Assembly (NCBI RefSeq): GCF_001243895.1
Contig: NZ_LN851186.1
Coordinates: 1,935,852 to 1,999,851 of the forward strand
DNA: 64,000 bases
Reading direction: 5' to 3'
Origin: Bacillus testis
GTDB lineage: Bacteria; Bacillota; Bacilli; Bacillales; DSM-1321
Shown one piece after another: positions 61,480-64,000 of the stretch. A model generated the notes under the pieces. The model made no database searches and had not been told where the DNA came from. It worked only from the letters and a program-made list of their open reading frames with translations. Each line of letters opens with the position of its first letter. Position 1 is the first letter of the stretch. The position numbers were made by a program, and so were the translations under genes.

Positions 61480-62433
61480 ACGAACGGAGCTAAAAAAGCA
61501 GATAACTGATGTAACTACTATAGTGAATGCTAATGGGTGTCCAATAACAAGTTAGGCATTATCACCTTAGGGGAATTTTAAGATAGGTTATTAAGACATA
61601 AAGAGACTTTCATAAAAGTAAAGCATTATAGAAATTTTTTGCAATCAAGAAGCTGCTATTCCTTAAACTTACATACTTATCCAAACTGATAGGGACGGTT
61701 AAAAGAAGAAAACATTTTTATAGACAATTAATGGTGATTACTTAATCAACTCAAGCTGTGATTAAGTAAATTAATAATAATGATATAAAAAAGAGTGGAA
61801 GCTCCCACTCTTTTTTACGTTGAAAATAATAGTGAGACTCCTAATCAATCAGAATAGGGTTTTTTTGATTCCACAAATTTTATTTATGTGTTAAAACGTT
61901 TTATCGTAGTAATCTCTACGGTGAATACGCAACCTATTTTATACGTTAAACTTACCATGCACTCTACTGTGCTTGATTTTAATTTGGTGCGTAGGGGTTG
62001 CTAGAACGAAGGAAATTTTACGTGACAGATGTTTTTCCTGGCATAACCCTGTATCTTTCGTTTTGAAGGAACAACTTACAACTATAGTAGTATAGCGTGA
62101 TTGTTCTGATAAATGAACCATTTATGCTTGCACCTACCGATATTTACTTCTTGCCTATCGTTGGGATATAGTCTGAACACAATTGAAGAGGGAATCTTCT
62201 GTCGTAAAATGAAAAAAATGCTGATCAATCCAAAAGTAAACGAAGTGGTATTTTCCAAGATAGAGGACAATATCATTATATTTATATACTTTTAGCTAAA
62301 TATATAATATTATATAAATTGTAAATGAAGAGCAATTGGATATGTAGGAGGTTTTCTGAATATTTACTATTGTGTTTCTCCAGAAGTCTTGAATGATTTA
62401 AGTAACAACGAGTGGAGGCAGTTGTGTTAAGAC
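61480..62433. other. Long AT-rich intergenic region
   Basis: No supportable gene in about 950 bases. A bidirectional terminator with arms AAAAAAGAGTGG (61787-61798) and CCACTCTTTTTT (61805-61816) lies near its middle. Short frames at 61939-62295 lack ribosome binding sites and family matches. Confidence 0.5.
61787..61816. terminator. Bidirectional terminator
   Basis: A perfect stem with AGAGTGG/CCACTCT and A- and T-runs on either side. Confidence 0.85.
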
Positions 62434-62934
62434 ATGAAGAAGCATAGAAATTGGCTATTTATAATAGGAGTCTTACTTGTCATGGGGGTGATTTTTTATT
62501 CGTCATCTCAACCCTACGGTGATCAGGATATGCGGTCAGAAATAGGGCAAGTGTTTAACCGGCCGTTTTGGGAAAAGGCTTTGTCTTTCATTTCATTTAC
62601 ATATGCAGGCAGTGAAGTGAGTGTCGAGGCAATAGGGGTACCGGGTGTGATTGAATTCTTTATGCGCAAGTTTGCCCATTTGTTTGTATTCTTCTGTCTC
62701 GGTTTCTTTACGGTTGGTTCCTTAAAGCTTTTATGGAAAACGGCTAGATTTATTGGCCTTTATGCCTTTTTATTTGTTGTTTTGTATGCATCTCTTGATG
62801 AATTGCATCAGTACTTTACAGGAGACCGCACACCGCTCGTGCAGGATGTCATGATTGATAGTGTAGGAGGAGCACTTGGTATTTTCTTCTTTCTTCGGAT
62901 AATCCAAAGGAGCAATAGTCGGAAGCAAGATTAG
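62434..62934 (+). CDS. VanZ-like family membrane protein
   Basis: A 166-residue protein with four membrane helices. Diagnostic features are FYSSSQP near the N-terminus, FMRKFAHLFVFFCLGF (about 72-87), and the VanZ signature LDELHQYFTGDRTPLVQDVM followed by IDSVGGALG (about 128-156). VanZ itself lowers teicoplanin binding; the wider family is of unknown function and often sits near cell-envelope genes. GGAGG is 16 bases before the ATG, rather far, but an in-frame stop just upstream excludes a longer form. Confidence 0.85.
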   Translation: MKKHRNWLFIIGVLLVMGVIFYSSSQPYGDQDMRSEIGQVFNRPFWEKALSFISFTYAGSEVSVEAIGVPGVIEFFMRKFAHLFVFFCLGFFTVGSLKLLWKTARFIGLYAFLFVVLYASLDELHQYFTGDRTPLVQDVMIDSVGGALGIFFFLRIIQRSNSRKQD

Positions 62935-62956
62935 ACAGTTTCGTTAAGACTTCGAT

Positions 62957-62996
62957 GACCTGAGTTCAGTATTCGACTGGGTTCAGGTCTTTTTTC
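62957..62996 (+). terminator. Terminator of the VanZ-like gene
   Basis: GACCTGA (62957-62963) pairs with TCAGGTC (62983-62989) and is followed by T residues. Confidence 0.8.
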
Positions 62997-63089
62997 TATG
63001 CGTGTATGATTATAGGTCTCAGCTATATCGCGAAAACTTTAACTTTTATTCAGATTCGATAGACAGAGCTTTATTTATACATAAAATGT

Positions 63090-63125
63090 CCCCTTTAAAA
63101 ACAGTTGTCTATCTTTAAAGGGGGC
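63090..63125 (-). terminator. Terminator of the LCP gene
   Basis: On the minus strand CCCCTTTAAA pairs with TTTAAAGGGG, followed by a short T-run. A diverged copy lies at 55549-55580. Confidence 0.7.
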
Positions 63126-63135
63126 ATTCACTTTT

Positions 63136-63999
63136 TTAATCTATATCCAAATGTTCCTGTAATTCCTTATGAAGCCGCGCTTTCTCTTGATCAGAAACTA
63201 AATAATAATAAATTTTGTTTATTTTGGTTCCTTCTCCTTCGACGGACATTTCTTCAATTTTTCCTGTTGCGTCCCTGTAATTTTTTTGGATATCCATCAT
63301 TTCATCAAAAGAGAGATTGGTTTGGATATTGCTTCCTAGTGAATTGAAGATTTCACGGTAATTTGTTAGAGAAGAAAGGCTTGCCCCTTTTGAAAGGATG
63401 CCTTCAATAATTTGCCGTTGGCGAGCTTGTCTTCCAAAATCTCCTCGTGGATCCTCGTATCTCATTCTAGTGTATTTTAACGCTTCATCTCCGTCCAAGG
63501 TGATTGTTCCTTTTTTGAAGTGGGAGCCGTCTATAGTGAAATCCAAATCATTCTGAACGGTGATTCCGCCGACTGCGTCGACGATTTCCTTGAAGCTTTC
63601 CATATTGATTTTGATATAGTAGTCAATCGGGATGTCCAGGAAGTTTTCTACTGTATCCATCGCCATTTCTGCTCCACCGAATGCATAGGCATGATTGATT
63701 TTATCTTGTTTATTCTTGCCGATGATTTCTGTCCGTGTATCGCGCGGGATGCTGAGCATTTTTACCGACTTTTCATTCGGATTCACCGTCAGGACGATAA
63801 TTGAATCTGATCGGCCTGAGTCGTTTTTCCGTTCATCGACCCCTAATAATAAAACGGAAAATGGTTCTTTTTCCGTAAGTGTAACTGTATCATTCCGTTT
63901 ATCGGATGTCCGGTCTAAGGGCGTATACATAGAATCGACGGATTTAGAAAGTGAATGCCATATCGAATAGGCCCAACTGCCTCCTATAAGAATCAGCAA
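63136..63999 (-). CDS. LytR-CpsA-Psr (LCP) family transferase, partial
   Basis: At least 287 residues; the 5' end runs into the window edge. A short hydrophobic anchor opens the visible part (MLILIGGSWAYSIWHSL). The LCP domain has VLLLGVDERKNDSGRSDSII (about 49-68), SIPRDTRTEI (about 83-92), INHAYAFGGAEMAMDTVENF (about 101-120) and the Arg motif YTRMRYEDPRGDFGRQARQR. These enzymes attach wall teichoic acid or capsular polymers to peptidoglycan on the outside of the membrane (TagU-like in Bacillus). Its location at the end of an exopolysaccharide locus fits a polymer-attachment role. Its last 33 codons recur as a fragment near 55.6 kb. Confidence 0.9.
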   Translation of the reverse strand: MLILIGGSWAYSIWHSLSKSVDSMYTPLDRTSDKRNDTVTLTEKEPFSVLLLGVDERKNDSGRSDSIIVLTVNPNEKSVKMLSIPRDTRTEIIGKNKQDKINHAYAFGGAEMAMDTVENFLDIPIDYYIKINMESFKEIVDAVGGITVQNDLDFTIDGSHFKKGTITLDGDEALKYTRMRYEDPRGDFGRQARQRQIIEGILSKGASLSSLTNYREIFNSLGSNIQTNLSFDEMMDIQKNYRDATGKIEEMSVEGEGTKINKIYYYLVSDQEKARLHKELQEHLDID

Positions 64000-64000
64000 T

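Noticed and set aside
1-64000. CRISPR array, rRNA or tRNA genes, prophage
   Set aside because: No evenly spaced direct repeats, no tRNA-like cloverleaf with a CCA-type end, no rRNA sequence, and no phage structural genes were seen. The dUTPase-like gene resembles phage-type enzymes but sits in the nrd operon.

Overview
The window looks like chromosomal DNA from a member of the Bacillaceae (low-to-medium G+C Firmicutes). The reasons are strong AGGAGG-type ribosome binding sites, frequent TTG/GTG starts, sigma-A, sigma-B-like and ECF-like promoters, a T-box leader, a NrdR-type operator, a cre-like site, and proteins that read like Bacillus SigV/RsiV, NrdIEF, KatE, AmhX and YqiG. Species cannot be fixed from sequence alone.

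Layout. 0.6-2.1 kb: an ECF sigma factor and its anti-sigma (SigV/RsiV type). 2.4-3.8 kb: small unknowns and a CarD-type regulator. 4.1-6.7 kb, minus strand: a SAM hydroxide adenosyltransferase (DUF62) behind a complete T-box leader whose specifier reads as Met, and a MtnE-like aminotransferase. 7.6-11.9 kb: nrdI-nrdE-nrdF plus a dUTPase-like gene behind tandem NrdR-like boxes. 12.0-13.6 kb, minus strand: an SDR protein and a TetR regulator with a 25-bp operator. 13.7-14.9 kb: a deoxyribonucleotidase and a MutT-type NUDIX hydrolase. 15-23 kb: small unknowns, DedA, large catalase KatE, WrbA, a metallophosphatase, and two paralogous small membrane proteins, one broken by a stop codon.

23.1-33.4 kb is a phenylacetate catabolic cluster: paaK, paaABCD, an EthD-like gene, two crotonases (paaF, paaG), paaH, paaJ, the regulator paaX and an FMN-dependent nitronate monooxygenase-like gene. 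No paaE reductase or paaZ is present in the window. 34.7-39.9 kb, minus strand, holds a complete 2-oxoacid dehydrogenase (E1alpha, E1beta, E2, E3) headed by a FlK-like thioesterase, with a near-consensus sigma-A promoter and a cre-like site just downstream of it. 40-45.5 kb: nicotinate phosphoribosyltransferase, an old-yellow-enzyme reductase, and the M20 amidohydrolase AmhX.

45.6-64 kb is an exopolysaccharide region. It starts with a Wzz-like modulator, a tyrosine kinase, a PHP phosphatase and an initiating sugar transferase. A very AT-rich block follows (flippase, two GT4 glycosyltransferases, Wzy-like polymerase), looking like a horizontally exchanged serotype cassette. After a terminator there is a graveyard of transposase fragments (IS66-like, ISL3-like) and a detached 3' end of an LCP gene. 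A second module follows: epimerase, GT4, CelD-type acetyltransferase with an extra C-terminal region, a 61-residue orphan, a polysaccharide deacetylase and VanZ-like. The window ends inside an intact-looking LCP gene. The LCP 3' end is therefore present twice in the same orientation about 7.5 kb apart, which suggests duplication or modular replacement.

The genes group by job: deoxynucleotide supply and pool cleaning (nrdIEF, dut-like, nucleotidase, MutT), stress response (SigV, KatE, WrbA with a sigma-B-like promoter), aromatic acid degradation, and cell-surface polysaccharide. No wholly new system is claimed. The strongest items for follow-up are the Met T-box on a SAM-cleaving enzyme, the paa cluster without its reductase next to a catabolite-repressed oxoacid dehydrogenase/thioesterase operon, and the modular polysaccharide locus.
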